A stretch of 64,000 nucleotides of DNA from Rhodospirillales bacterium (lineage in GTDB: Bacteria > Pseudomonadota > Alphaproteobacteria > Rhodospirillales > Casp-alpha2). The translations under genes and the position numbers were made by a program. Shown in pieces: positions 26,782 to 35,412 of this stretch (positions are counted from its first letter, which is position 1; each line of letters starts with the position of its first letter). Location: the NCBI GenBank assembly GCA_017644185.1, contig JAEPMA010000007.1, positions 1-64,000 of the forward strand, read 5' to 3'. A model generated the notes under the pieces. That model saw only the letters and a list, made by a program, of their open reading frames with translations, had not been told where the DNA came from and made no database searches.

Positions 26782-27849
26782 ATGGACGATCCGCAATTGA
26801 CCGAGATCGACGACCATGTCGTCGAACGCCCGTTCACCAGCCCGAAACGCATCCTGATCACGGCCGTTACGCTGCTCGTGATCGCGGGTGTTATCTATAC
26901 CGCCTGGTGGTATTGGCTTGCGTCGGAAGTCCGCGAACAGGTCGATGGATGGGTGGGCCAGATGCGTCTCGACGGCCGCGATGCCGCGTATGAAACGCTG
27001 ACGGTGGCCGGCTTTCCGGGTGATCTGGTGATCGACATCGACAAGCTCGAGGCCGCCGATCCGAACGGCGGTTGGCGCGTGCATGTGTCGGGGCTTCACG
27101 CGCTGCTTTCACCCTGGAAGATCGACGCGTTGCAGGGCGCGTTCACGGGGCCGGTCGAACTCGACCTCACCAAGGGGGCCGCGCCCGGCCGTTATTCCGT
27201 CACGACCGAGAACAACCTGATCAATATCGACCGCGACAGCGGCGGGCGGGTGCGCGCCGAGCTCACGGGTGTGCAGGCGACGCGGGAGGGTGTCCCCGAC
27301 CCGCTCACCGTAGAGACGGCATCGGTGATACTGGTTCGTGGTGCGAACCCGGTCTACGGGCAGGCGACCATCGACCTGCGCAAGATCGACCTGCCTCCCG
27401 AAATGCATTCCGCTTTCGGTGAGAATGTCGCTTATCTGAAGATCGTCGCGGAAGCCACCGGCGCCGAACTTCCGGAAGGCATCAATACCGGGAGCCTTCG
27501 AAAATGGACGGCGGACGGTGGTGCCGTCGATATCAAACAACTTGAGGTGCGTCACGGCGTGTTGGGTATGGCGGGCGAAGGGACGATGGCGCTGGATGGT
27601 GATCTGCAGCCCATCGGCGCGTTCACGGCGCAGATATCGGGGTTTAACGAAGCGGTCGATGCGTTGGTCGCCGTGGGTGCGGCGCGTGAACAGGATGGCG
27701 CTTTAGCCAAGGTGGTGCTGGGGGTGCTTGCTAAATCCCCGCCGGGGGGTGGTCCCAAGATCGTCTCGCTGCCGTTGTCGTTGCAGGATCGGAAACTTTC
27801 CGTCGGCCCGATCCCCTTAATCCGGTTGAGACCCATCGAATGGGAATGA
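26782..27849 (+). CDS. DUF2125 domain protein
   Basis: Protein of 355 aa. One membrane helix at about residues 25-45 (ILITAVTLLVIAGVIYTAWWY), then a large beta-rich domain facing the periplasm, with the sequence VAGFPGDLVIDIDKLEA that is typical of DUF2125, an alphaproteobacterial family. It is long and AsmA-like in texture, so an envelope role is plausible, but no function is established. The start is ATG 26782, just after GAGGGT; an in-frame ATG at 26695 would overlap the divergent gene. The neighbouring convergent gene starts its stop three bases downstream. Confidence 0.82.
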   Translation: MDDPQLTEIDDHVVERPFTSPKRILITAVTLLVIAGVIYTAWWYWLASEVREQVDGWVGQMRLDGRDAAYETLTVAGFPGDLVIDIDKLEAADPNGGWRVHVSGLHALLSPWKIDALQGAFTGPVELDLTKGAAPGRYSVTTENNLINIDRDSGGRVRAELTGVQATREGVPDPLTVETASVILVRGANPVYGQATIDLRKIDLPPEMHSAFGENVAYLKIVAEATGAELPEGINTGSLRKWTADGGAVDIKQLEVRHGVLGMAGEGTMALDGDLQPIGAFTAQISGFNEAVDALVAVGAAREQDGALAKVVLGVLAKSPPGGGPKIVSLPLSLQDRKLSVGPIPLIRLRPIEWE

Positions 27850-27852
27850 GCG

Positions 27853-28806
27853 TCAGCCGCTGATTTTCGCCCGGGCGGCGGCGTATTCTGATTTCAGTTT
27901 TTCGATGTATTTCGCTGTGGGTTGGATTCTCTCGACCTGGCCGATGCCCTGCCCGGCGCTCCAGACGTCGCTCCACGCCTTGGCTTTCGACGAGCCGGAC
28001 CCGAACTCCATCTTGCGGGGTTGGGCCGCTTCGGCTTCTTCGAGGTCGGCCCCTGATTTCAGGATCGAGGGGATCAGGTAGTTCGCGGGCGTCCCCGAGA
28101 AATAGGGGGTATAGAGGACGTCGGCGGCGTGATGGTCGGCGACCATTTGTTTATGACCTTCGGGCGCGATGCTCTCATCCGTCGCGATGAAGGCGGAACC
28201 GATATAGGCGAAATCCGCCCCCAGGACTTCCGCCGCCAGGACCGCTTCGCCGTTGGTGATCGCCCCTGCAAGAACCACGGCACCGGTATAGAAATCTTTC
28301 ACTTCGGGGATCAGTGCGAACGGGCTTAAACGGCCAGCGTGTCCACCCGCGCCGGCAGAGACCAGGATCAATCCGTCGACGCCCACGCCGGCCGCTTTCT
28401 CGGCGTGGCGCCGGGTGGTGATATCGTGGAACACGAGGCCCCCATACCCGTGCACCGCCTCGACCACCTGGTCGGGGGCGGAAAGGGACGTGATCACCAG
28501 AGGTACCTTGTGTTTAACCAGCGTTTGCAGGTCTTCCGCCAAGCGCGGATTGGATTTATGGACGATCAGATTGACGGCGTAGGGGGCGGGCTTTTCGCCC
28601 GTCTCTTTCTCGAACGTGTCGAGCCGGGTTTCGATTTCGCTCAGCCAGTTTTCCAACTCTTCCGCCGGGCGGGCGTTCAAAGCGGGAAATGCGCCGACGA
28701 TCCCGGCGCAACATTGCGCGACGACCAGATCGACACCGGACGCGAGAAACATCGGCGCGCCGATCACGGGCAGACTAAGCCGCTTCTTCAACTCGTCGAC
28801 GGTCAT
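27853..28806 (-). CDS. NAD(P)H-dependent flavin oxidoreductase (nitronate monooxygenase family)
   Basis: Protein of 317 aa, an FMN-binding TIM barrel. Seen: LPVIGAPMFLASG at the start, VSAGAGGHAGR around the FMN phosphate loop, AGAITNGEAVLAAEVLGADFAYIGSAF in two pieces (GAITNGEAVLAAEVLGA; FAYIGSAF) and a C-terminal WSAGQGIG. Family members oxidise alkyl nitronates or act as quinone or enoyl reductases; the substrate here is not determined. It is the last gene of a minus-strand run and follows the serine protease gene after 12 bases. Confidence 0.88.
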   Translation of the reverse strand: MTVDELKKRLSLPVIGAPMFLASGVDLVVAQCCAGIVGAFPALNARPAEELENWLSEIETRLDTFEKETGEKPAPYAVNLIVHKSNPRLAEDLQTLVKHKVPLVITSLSAPDQVVEAVHGYGGLVFHDITTRRHAEKAAGVGVDGLILVSAGAGGHAGRLSPFALIPEVKDFYTGAVVLAGAITNGEAVLAAEVLGADFAYIGSAFIATDESIAPEGHKQMVADHHAADVLYTPYFSGTPANYLIPSILKSGADLEEAEAAQPRKMEFGSGSSKAKAWSDVWSAGQGIGQVERIQPTAKYIEKLKSEYAAARAKISG

Positions 28807-28818
28807 TGGATCCCCTCC

Positions 28819-29715
28819 CTAGCGCACCCGGCACAGCACTTTGGCAACGCGGAGCGAGGTGAGCAAGACACGCGCCATTTTCGGGTAGTTCTCAGGGTCG
28901 AACGGCCCCGCCGCGCTTGTCACGCCGGTATTTCCGGCGCGCTCGATCATCTGACTTAACGTCGCCGGCTCTGCGGAAATCACGCGCCCGCGCCGGGGTT
29001 CTTCGGCCAGCACGACCCCCACCAACCGCCCATCTTGGGAGAACGCCGGACCACCGGAGAGACCGCCCAGGCTGTCGAAGCGGTCGGGGATGCGGCTCCG
29101 CTCCGACCACACGTCGGCGCGCTCGCGGGTCTTGTAGCGCCCACGCTCTTGTAAAATCGTCGTGCCGATCTTGGTGGCGTGGACCGCGCCGGGGCGGCCC
29201 TTGGGAAAACCGACCAGATAACCGTCGTCGCCTTTTTGAACCTCGCCGCCCAGCGGGAATGGGCGTGGGCCGGTCTTGGTCGTCAAAAGGGTGACGTCGG
29301 CGTTCGGGTGGTTCTCGGCGTTCGTCACCCGGATGCCCTTGCGCGGCGCGACCTGAAGGCCGATGTCGTCACACCCGTCGGTGACGTGGCGCGCCGTCAG
29401 CCACTTGCCATCCCCCACAGAGAACGCGGTGCCCGACCCGTTCGTCTTGCGTTCGCCGACATCGACGAATGAGCGGCGCTCGGGTGCCGTCCAGTCGGGG
29501 GTCAGGCGGAAGCGTTCGCTCGGCCCCTCGTTCATCCAGTCTTCGGTTTCACCCGCCCACAGCTTGCCACCGTCGATACTGGGGGCAGGGCGGCGCGGAT
29601 TCTCGTTGGAGGGGGGCGGGGTGGGGGAAGGGGTGTCCGGTGCCGAGCGCATGAACTGGCCGAAAGCGAACACGACGCCCATCAGGATCAACGCGATGAT
29701 ATCGCGGAGGCGCAT
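28819..29715 (-). CDS. Membrane-anchored trypsin-like serine protease
   Basis: Protein of 298 aa. An N-terminal helix (IIALILMGVVFAFGQF) acts as signal anchor, followed by a Pro/Ser-rich linker (about 25-45). The chymotrypsin-fold triad is visible: His in LTARHVTDG, Asp in HPNADVTLL, Ser in GGLSGGPAF. It should work in the periplasm. No PDZ domain follows, so it is not a DegP type. It lies between the DUF350 and flavin-oxidoreductase genes with 3- and 12-base gaps, so all three are probably cotranscribed. Confidence 0.85.
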   Translation of the reverse strand: MRLRDIIALILMGVVFAFGQFMRSAPDTPSPTPPPSNENPRRPAPSIDGGKLWAGETEDWMNEGPSERFRLTPDWTAPERRSFVDVGERKTNGSGTAFSVGDGKWLTARHVTDGCDDIGLQVAPRKGIRVTNAENHPNADVTLLTTKTGPRPFPLGGEVQKGDDGYLVGFPKGRPGAVHATKIGTTILQERGRYKTRERADVWSERSRIPDRFDSLGGLSGGPAFSQDGRLVGVVLAEEPRRGRVISAEPATLSQMIERAGNTGVTSAAGPFDPENYPKMARVLLTSLRVAKVLCRVR

Positions 29716-29718
29716 CGG

Positions 29719-30132
29719 TTAGCCCGCGACGGCGGCGGCGTTGATGGCGGCGGCGGCGACCTTGATTGAGACAAGCAGTATGGCAGCGCCCATCTCGCCG
29801 TCCTCGATGCGTTTCGGGACATCCTTCAAGACCACGTCCGCGATGCGGTAGGCGATGATCTGTAAAGCTAAAGTGACCGGCCCCCAGACCAGGATCTCAT
29901 AGACGCTGACGCTTGCCGACATGGCGAACGCGAGGGGGAGGGCAAGACCGATGATCGCGCCGCCCATCGATACGGCGGCGGCGGTATTGCCGCTTCTTAT
30001 CAGTTTCACCTCGTCCCACGGCGTGATCCACATGTAGATCAGGATGCCCGCGACCAGCATGGCGATGGTCACCGACGAGTGCAGCATCAGAACAGGGAAG
30101 CCGGCGAGGAAGCTGTCGATAACGGGCTGCAT
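29719..30132 (-). CDS. DUF350 membrane protein
   Basis: Protein of 137 aa with four hydrophobic helices (starting VTIAMLVAGILIYMWI; then GGAIIGLALPLAFAMSA, ILVWGPVTLALQIIAY, and ILLVSIKVAAAAINAAAV). These match the DUF350 (YjfL-like) family, which has paired two-helix repeats. Function unknown. It follows tyrC after 8 bases and precedes the serine protease gene by 3, so it is embedded in the aromatic amino acid operon. Confidence 0.85.
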   Translation of the reverse strand: MQPVIDSFLAGFPVLMLHSSVTIAMLVAGILIYMWITPWDEVKLIRSGNTAAAVSMGGAIIGLALPLAFAMSASVSVYEILVWGPVTLALQIIAYRIADVVLKDVPKRIEDGEMGAAILLVSIKVAAAAINAAAVAG

Positions 30133-30140
30133 GATCGGCC

Positions 30141-31079
30141 TCAGTCGTCGTTGCTGTAGGGTCCGGGGATCGCGCCCAGCGGCGCCGGCAGGTCGTCTTG
30201 TTGAGCGTCGACGACGCCCCGGCGAATGGCGCGGGTGCGGGTGAAATGCTCGAACAGGGTGTCGCCATCACCCTTCCTGATGGCGCGCTTCAATTCCGTT
30301 AAATCCTCGTCGAAGCGGCCGAGCACTTCGAGGACCGCGTCCTTATTGGTCAGAAAGATATCCCGCCACATGGTCGGGTCGGACGCGGCGATGCGGGTGA
30401 AGTCGCGAAAACCGGAGGCCGAAAACTGAATGACTTCTTTCTGGAGGTCGTCCCCCAGATCGGTCGCGGTGCCGACAATCGTATACGCGATCAGGTGTGG
30501 GAGGTGTGACGTGATCGCCAGGACCTGATCATGGTGTCCGGCCTCCATCACCTCCACCTTCGCTTCGGCGCGGAGCCACAGTTCCCGGACCTTCTCGACG
30601 GCGACTTCTTCGGTGTCTTTGTGCGGCGTCAGGATCGTCCAGCGGCCCTTGAACAGTTCCGGGAAACCGGCGTCGGGGCCGGAATGCTCGGTGCCCGCGA
30701 TGGGGTGACCCGGCACCAGATGCACGTGATCGGGCAGATGCGGGGCGAGGGTGTCGAACACCGGTAATTTGACGGAGCCGACGTCGGAGACGATGGCGCC
30801 TTCTTTCAAAAACGGCGCGATGTGCTTGCCGATCGCTTCGTACGCGCCCATGGGCGTACAGATGATGACGAGGTCGGCGTCTCTTACTGCTTCGCCCGCG
30901 TCCATGGTGCCCTGGTTGCACAGACCCAGCTCGATGGCGCGTTTGAGGGTTTGCTCGCTGCGGGTCGAAACGACGATCTCTTTTGCCAGATTATCGCGCT
31001 GCATGACCCGTGCGAGCGACGAGCCGATCAGCCCGATCCCGATGAGCGTGACGCGGTTGAAGAGGGGCGCTTCGGCCAT
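30141..31079 (-). CDS. tyrC: Prephenate/arogenate dehydrogenase
   Basis: Protein of 312 aa. It oxidatively decarboxylates prephenate or arogenate on the way to tyrosine. Seen: the NAD(P)-binding GIGLIGSSLAR at the N-terminus, SDVGSVK, the substrate-binding GHPIAGTEHSG, and HHDQVLAITSHLPHL. The start is the ATG overlapping the hisC stop. Cofactor and substrate preference cannot be told by eye; the name tyrC follows alphaproteobacterial usage for a single-domain enzyme next to hisC. Confidence 0.92.
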   Translation of the reverse strand: MAEAPLFNRVTLIGIGLIGSSLARVMQRDNLAKEIVVSTRSEQTLKRAIELGLCNQGTMDAGEAVRDADLVIICTPMGAYEAIGKHIAPFLKEGAIVSDVGSVKLPVFDTLAPHLPDHVHLVPGHPIAGTEHSGPDAGFPELFKGRWTILTPHKDTEEVAVEKVRELWLRAEAKVEVMEAGHHDQVLAITSHLPHLIAYTIVGTATDLGDDLQKEVIQFSASGFRDFTRIAASDPTMWRDIFLTNKDAVLEVLGRFDEDLTELKRAIRKGDGDTLFEHFTRTRAIRRGVVDAQQDDLPAPLGAIPGPYSNDD

Positions 31080-32194
31080 CACGCCGCTCCGGCTTCGTTC
31101 TTGCCCATGAATTGCGCCAGCGCGTCGACGACGGCGCGCATCTCGTCTTCGAGACCGATGGTGATCCGAAGGCAGTTCGGGAAGCCGTATCCCCCCATGC
31201 GCCTGATCACGATCCCCTTGGTCTTGAGGAAGGCATCCGCAGCAGCGGCGTCGCGGTTCTCGTCGCCGTTGAAGCAGACCAGCAGGAAATTGCCGATACT
31301 GGGCGTCACGTCGAGGCCGAGCTTGCGAAGCTCGGTCGCCGTCCATTCGCGCCACGTCTCATTGTGCGCGCGACTCATGTCCTCGAACTCTTTATCTTTG
31401 ATCGCCGCGATGCCCGCCGCCATCGCCGCCGCGCCGACGTTGAACGGGCCACGGATGCGGTTCAGGACGTCGATCACGTTCGCGGGCGCGTAGCACCAGC
31501 CGAGGCGGACCCCGCCCAATGCGTAGATCTTCGAAAACGTCCGCGTCATGACGGTGTTTTCGCCGGCGTCCACCAACTCGACCCCCGATGAGTAATCGTC
31601 GACGGTCACGTATTCCGCGTATGCCGCATCGATGACGAGAAGGATATCGTCGCGCAGATTATCGCGAAGCCGCTTCACTTCGGAAGATGGAAGATACGTG
31701 CCCGTCGGGTTGTTCGGGTTGGCAAGGAACAGGATGCGCGTCTTGTCCGTGACAGCAGCCAACAGATTGTCGACGTTCGCGGTCTTGTCGACTTCCTTCG
31801 CCGTCACGGGTGTCGCACCCACGGTCTTCGCCGAGATCGGGTACATCAGAAACCCGTGCTCGGAATATAAAACTTCGTCGCCCGGCCCGGCATACGCCTT
31901 GCACAAAAGCGAGATCAGTTCGTCCGACCCTGCGCCGCAGGCGATCCTCTCGGGGTCGAGGTTGTAGCGTTCGCCGATGGCGGCGCGCAGCTTGACCGCG
32001 CCCCCGTCCGGGTAGCGGTGCAGGTTCTGGGCCTCGGCCTCGTGTGCCTTCGACGACAATGGGCTCGGCCCGAAGGGACCTTCGTTCGAAGAGAGCTTGA
32101 TGATGCGGTCGACGCCGGGGATCGACGACTCGCCACCCACGTAGGCGGCGATATCCATGATGCCCGGGCGCGGTTCTGGACGTTCGGCCATCAC
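31079..32194 (-). CDS. hisC: Histidinol-phosphate / aromatic aminotransferase
   Basis: Protein of 371 aa, class II PLP aminotransferase. Seen: SSNEGPFGPS near the N-terminus, NPNNPTGT, DAAYAEY, and the PLP-lysine segment TRTFSKIYALGGVRLGW. Since it sits between chorismate mutase and tyrC, it may mainly transaminate prephenate or phenylpyruvate and hydroxyphenylpyruvate, with imidazole acetol phosphate as the other known substrate (inference). ATGA overlaps on both sides show tight coupling. Confidence 0.93.
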   Translation of the reverse strand: MMAERPEPRPGIMDIAAYVGGESSIPGVDRIIKLSSNEGPFGPSPLSSKAHEAEAQNLHRYPDGGAVKLRAAIGERYNLDPERIACGAGSDELISLLCKAYAGPGDEVLYSEHGFLMYPISAKTVGATPVTAKEVDKTANVDNLLAAVTDKTRILFLANPNNPTGTYLPSSEVKRLRDNLRDDILLVIDAAYAEYVTVDDYSSGVELVDAGENTVMTRTFSKIYALGGVRLGWCYAPANVIDVLNRIRGPFNVGAAAMAAGIAAIKDKEFEDMSRAHNETWREWTATELRKLGLDVTPSIGNFLLVCFNGDENRDAAAADAFLKTKGIVIRRMGGYGFPNCLRITIGLEDEMRAVVDALAQFMGKNEAGAA

Positions 32195-33075
32195 TCTTCC
32201 CCCTCCGGCGGGGCGACGTCACGCTCACCCAAGGGGGTGCCGTACCCACCCAGGTGGATGATCCTTTGCGCCGACTTGCCGATGGCGTCGATGAAGCGGG
32301 GGAATTGTTTCCCGGCCGGGTCGACGAACCCGAAGGCCTCGACCAGATACACCCAGCCGGGCGGCCGGTTCGGGTCGTGCCAATTCTGGATGGATGACGA
32401 GCTGACGCCGGCGGAATTCAGGGCGTCCTCGATCTTGCGGGCGCCGATTTCGGTGTCGGTTTCGACCGCCAGCATGGAGCGGTCGCGGCCGGTTCTTTCT
32501 TGTTCGATGGGGCAGATGACGGCGGCTTCGATGCCGGACCCCCGCATGTTGGAGCCGGGGACGAAGGGCAGGCGGGCGATGACTTTCGGGGTGTCGGGGG
32601 ATTGCGAGACCATGTATCGCCACCACGGGTCCGGATCGTCGCGGCTCGGCCATGGGACGATGCCGACCGAAGCTTCCTGGCTGCGCACGGCCTCGACCAC
32701 GGCGCGGCCCGAGCTGAACCGCGTCATCTTGGTGAACGACCCATACTGGTCGCGCGCCATGTCCCAGTAACCCGGCTCGTTTTCGACGTCCATCACGGCG
32801 ACCGAGAACGGCCCTTCGAAGCTGAGTGTCGCGACGATGATCTCGCGCCAGATACGGCAGAGTTCGCGTTTCGGGAAGTTGCCGCGATGGCGGGCCGTGA
32901 TGTGGTACATCATCTCAGCCTCGCGCGACGGGCGAATCTTGACGGTCTCGCCTTCCTTGATCGCGCGCACTTTCTCGACGACCTCGGTACGCCGGATCAG
33001 CAAATCCTGAATTTGTTGGTCGATGGCGTCGATTTCCTCGCGGACCGCCGCCAGCGCTTTCTTTTTATCGGTCAT
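32191..33075 (-). CDS. Chorismate mutase fused to a degenerate prephenate-dehydratase-like domain
   Basis: Protein of 294 aa. Residues 1 to about 90 are an AroQ-type chorismate mutase helix bundle (VREEIDAIDQQIQDLLIRR, VRAIKEG, RPSREAEMM). The remaining 200 residues loosely follow the order of a prephenate dehydratase plus ACT regulatory domain: a GYWDMARDQYG start, SVGIVPW where PDT has its VPVENS motif, and RSMLAVETDTEIGARKIEDA like an ACT domain. The PDT catalytic TRF motif is not seen. I infer mutase activity with a regulatory C-terminus. Start ATG 33075 was chosen; 33099 is possible. Coupled to hisC. Confidence 0.82.
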   Translation of the reverse strand: MTDKKKALAAVREEIDAIDQQIQDLLIRRTEVVEKVRAIKEGETVKIRPSREAEMMYHITARHRGNFPKRELCRIWREIIVATLSFEGPFSVAVMDVENEPGYWDMARDQYGSFTKMTRFSSGRAVVEAVRSQEASVGIVPWPSRDDPDPWWRYMVSQSPDTPKVIARLPFVPGSNMRGSGIEAAVICPIEQERTGRDRSMLAVETDTEIGARKIEDALNSAGVSSSSIQNWHDPNRPPGWVYLVEAFGFVDPAGKQFPRFIDAIGKSAQRIIHLGGYGTPLGERDVAPPEGEE

Positions 33076-33168
33076 GACCCCAATGCCCGCCAGACACACG
33101 AAGAAAATGAAGGCCGGGTAGTGATAAAGTCTAAGGCTCTGAAAATCAAAGCAAAGGTGACAAGGGAG

Positions 33169-33549
33169 TCAGCCGCCCTCGGATTTGCCCATGGCGGTGG
33201 CCAGCAATTCCCGGAAAAGCGCCAGAATTTTGTCGATAATCTTGAGTTCGCGCTCCTGTTGGGCCTGCTTTTCCGCCTGACGTGCCTGTTCCTCGGCTTC
33301 GCGTGCCGCCGCGATCTGCTCGTAGGACTTTTTCGGGACGTCGGCGGCATCCGACGTGGTGGTGCAGACGAGATTTTCCCCGTCGAGCGAACAAACCGCG
33401 ATCTCGCCCGTCTGGGTGTTCAACCGCCAGACCCGGCTGTCGGTCGCCTTGACGATCTGGTAGATGCCGTCGCGCTTGCCCTCGGCGGATTGCGCGTGGG
33501 CCACGGGGACCGCGAAAACAAGCACGGTCAGGATCAGAAGCGTTCTCAT
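33169..33549 (-). CDS. Secreted protein of unknown function
   Basis: Protein of 126 aa. Signal peptide of about 19 residues (LLILTVLVFAVPVAHA). A short beta-rich stretch follows, with two Cys that may pair (AVCSLDGENLVC), resembling small domains that display a measured value or ligand. The C-terminus is a charged coiled coil (REAEEQARQAEKQAQQE) ending in a helix. No family recognised. It follows queC after 12 bases, so it is probably on the queC transcript. Confidence 0.75.
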   Translation of the reverse strand: MRTLLILTVLVFAVPVAHAQSAEGKRDGIYQIVKATDSRVWRLNTQTGEIAVCSLDGENLVCTTTSDAADVPKKSYEQIAAAREAEEQARQAEKQAQQERELKIIDKILALFRELLATAMGKSEGG

Positions 33550-33561
33550 AATATGTCCTTC

Positions 33562-34257
33562 TCAGGCGGCGTAGGTCGTCGGGTCGTCGAGGCCGGCCTC
33601 GCGGAACCCTTTTTTACGGAGATGGCACGCGTCGCATTCGCCGCAGTGCCGACCGTCTTCCGTCGGATCATAGCAGCTTAATGTTTCTGCGTAATCGACG
33701 CCAAGTTCGGTGCCTTTTTTGACGATGTCGGCCTTGGTCATATCGATCAGCGGCGTGTGCAAGGTGAAGGGGCGTTCGCCCTCGACACCGGCCTTGGTGG
33801 CGAGGTTCATGACGTCCTCGAACGCTTTCACGAACGCGGGACGGCAGTCGGGATAGCCGGAATAATCCAGCGCGTTGACCCCGATGAAGACGTCGAACGC
33901 CTGCGTGGTCTCGGCGAGCGCGAGTGCATAAGACAGAAAGACGGTGTTCCGCGCGGGGACGTAGGTGACCGGAATCCCTTCGCCGATTTCCGCGTCCGAG
34001 CGGTGCTTGGGCACGTCGATATCGGCGGTCAAAGCCGAACCGCCGAACGCCCTCAGATCGATGTCGGCGACGACATGGCGTTTGACGTCATTCTTTTCCG
34101 CGAGCCGGGCCGCGACGTCGATCTCGGCGGCGTGGCGCTGGCCGTAGCGGAAGGTGAGGGTCACCGGATCGAAGCCCTGCTGTTTCGCGATCGCCAGCAC
34201 GGTCGCGGAATCCAGCCCGCCGCTCAACAGCACCACCGCCGGTTTGGCTGTACTCAT
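33562..34257 (-). CDS. queC: 7-cyano-7-deazaguanine synthase
   Basis: Protein of 231 aa. It converts 7-carboxy-7-deazaguanine to preQ0 with ATP and ammonia. Seen: the PP-loop [12 protein letters not shown] at the N-terminus and the zinc ligands C195, C205, C208 and C211 near the C-terminus (CGECDAC). It is divergent from queG across a 59-base spacer, so both queuosine genes may share a control region. Five further queuosine genes lie 10-15 kb away. Confidence 0.95.
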   Translation of the reverse strand: MSTAKPAVVLLSGGLDSATVLAIAKQQGFDPVTLTFRYGQRHAAEIDVAARLAEKNDVKRHVVADIDLRAFGGSALTADIDVPKHRSDAEIGEGIPVTYVPARNTVFLSYALALAETTQAFDVFIGVNALDYSGYPDCRPAFVKAFEDVMNLATKAGVEGERPFTLHTPLIDMTKADIVKKGTELGVDYAETLSCYDPTEDGRHCGECDACHLRKKGFREAGLDDPTTYAA

Positions 34258-34316
34258 TTTTAAATCCCCGGATACGCATCATTGATTGCGCGGCTCATTA
34301 GCATAATGCTGACAGT

Positions 34317-35381
34317 ATGACCATTGCCACGAACCCCGAAACCGATCCGCGCGTGATCAAGGCGGAAATCCGCGACGAGGCCCTGACGTTGGGTTTCGAC
34401 GCGGTCGGGTTCACCGATGCCGAAACCAACCCCCACGATATCGAGGCGCTGAGAATGTTCGTCGATAAGGGCTATCACGGCGACATGGACTGGATGGCCA
34501 GAGACGACGGGCGCCGCGGCAATCCGAAAAAGTTGATGGAGAGTGTCAGGACGATCATCGTTCTAGGGGTTAACTACGGACCGGGTCTGGATCCAATGAC
34601 CGTTGTCAACATGCCGGACCGGGGCGCGGTCAGCGTTTACGCGCGGGGCAAGGATTATCACGACATCATCAAAAAGCGCCTCAAGAAGCTCGGCCGCTGG
34701 ATCGCCGAAAGATATGGATCGGACATCAAGGTGTTCGTCGATACCGCCCCCGTGATGGAAAAGCCGCTCGCCGAGCGCGCCGGGATCGGCTGGCAGGGCA
34801 AACACACCAACCTGGTCAACAGACAGAAGGGGTCCTGGCTGTTTTTGGGGGAGGTCTTTCTCGACATCCAACTTCCCCCCGACAACCCCGAGCCCGATCA
34901 CTGCGGGTCGTGCGACAAATGTCTGAAAGCCTGCCCGACGGATGCGTTCCCCGAACCATACGTGCTCGATGCATCGCGCTGCATCTCGTACCTGACCATC
35001 GAGCACAAGGGCGACATCGCGGACGAGCTGATGGATAAAATGGGCAACCACGTTTATGGGTGCGACGATTGTCTTTCGGTTTGCCCGTGGACCAAGTTCT
35101 CCGGCCCGACCCGCGAGCCGGGACTGGAAGCGCGCGTCGAACTGACCCAGCCCAAGCTCCGCGATCTGGCGCGTCTCGACGATCCGTCGTTCAGACAGGT
35201 CTTCGCGGGCTCGCCGATCAAGCGCACCGGGCGCGACCGGTTCATCCGAAACGTCATGATCGCGGCCGGGAATTCGGGCGATCAGACGTTAAAACCGATC
35301 GCTGAAGCGTTATCGAAGGACGCCTCCCCCCTGGTGGCGCGGGCGGCCGAACGGGCGGTCAGGAAACTCGGCGGGACTTGA
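34317..35381 (+). CDS. queG: Epoxyqueuosine reductase
   Basis: Protein of 354 aa. It reduces epoxyqueuosine to queuosine in tRNA, the last step of the pathway, using cobalamin and two 4Fe-4S clusters. Seen: CDKCLKACPTDAF and CDDCLSVCPWTKF, the two Cys-rich cluster motifs, and a C-terminal HEAT-like helical tail (AEALSKDASPLVARAAERA). It is divergent from queC. A 5-bp perfect palindrome AGCAT-A-ATGCT (34300-34310) lies just before the ATG. Confidence 0.94.
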   Translation: MTIATNPETDPRVIKAEIRDEALTLGFDAVGFTDAETNPHDIEALRMFVDKGYHGDMDWMARDDGRRGNPKKLMESVRTIIVLGVNYGPGLDPMTVVNMPDRGAVSVYARGKDYHDIIKKRLKKLGRWIAERYGSDIKVFVDTAPVMEKPLAERAGIGWQGKHTNLVNRQKGSWLFLGEVFLDIQLPPDNPEPDHCGSCDKCLKACPTDAFPEPYVLDASRCISYLTIEHKGDIADELMDKMGNHVYGCDDCLSVCPWTKFSGPTREPGLEARVELTQPKLRDLARLDDPSFRQVFAGSPIKRTGRDRFIRNVMIAAGNSGDQTLKPIAEALSKDASPLVARAAERAVRKLGGT

Positions 35382-35412
35382 CCGCGCTCACGCCACGGGA
35401 CACCTTTAATCC

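Noticed and set aside
34258-34316. PreQ1 riboswitch in the queC-queG spacer
   Set aside because: No C-rich stem with A-rich tail of the preQ1-I type was found; only a short AGCAT-A-ATGCT palindrome.
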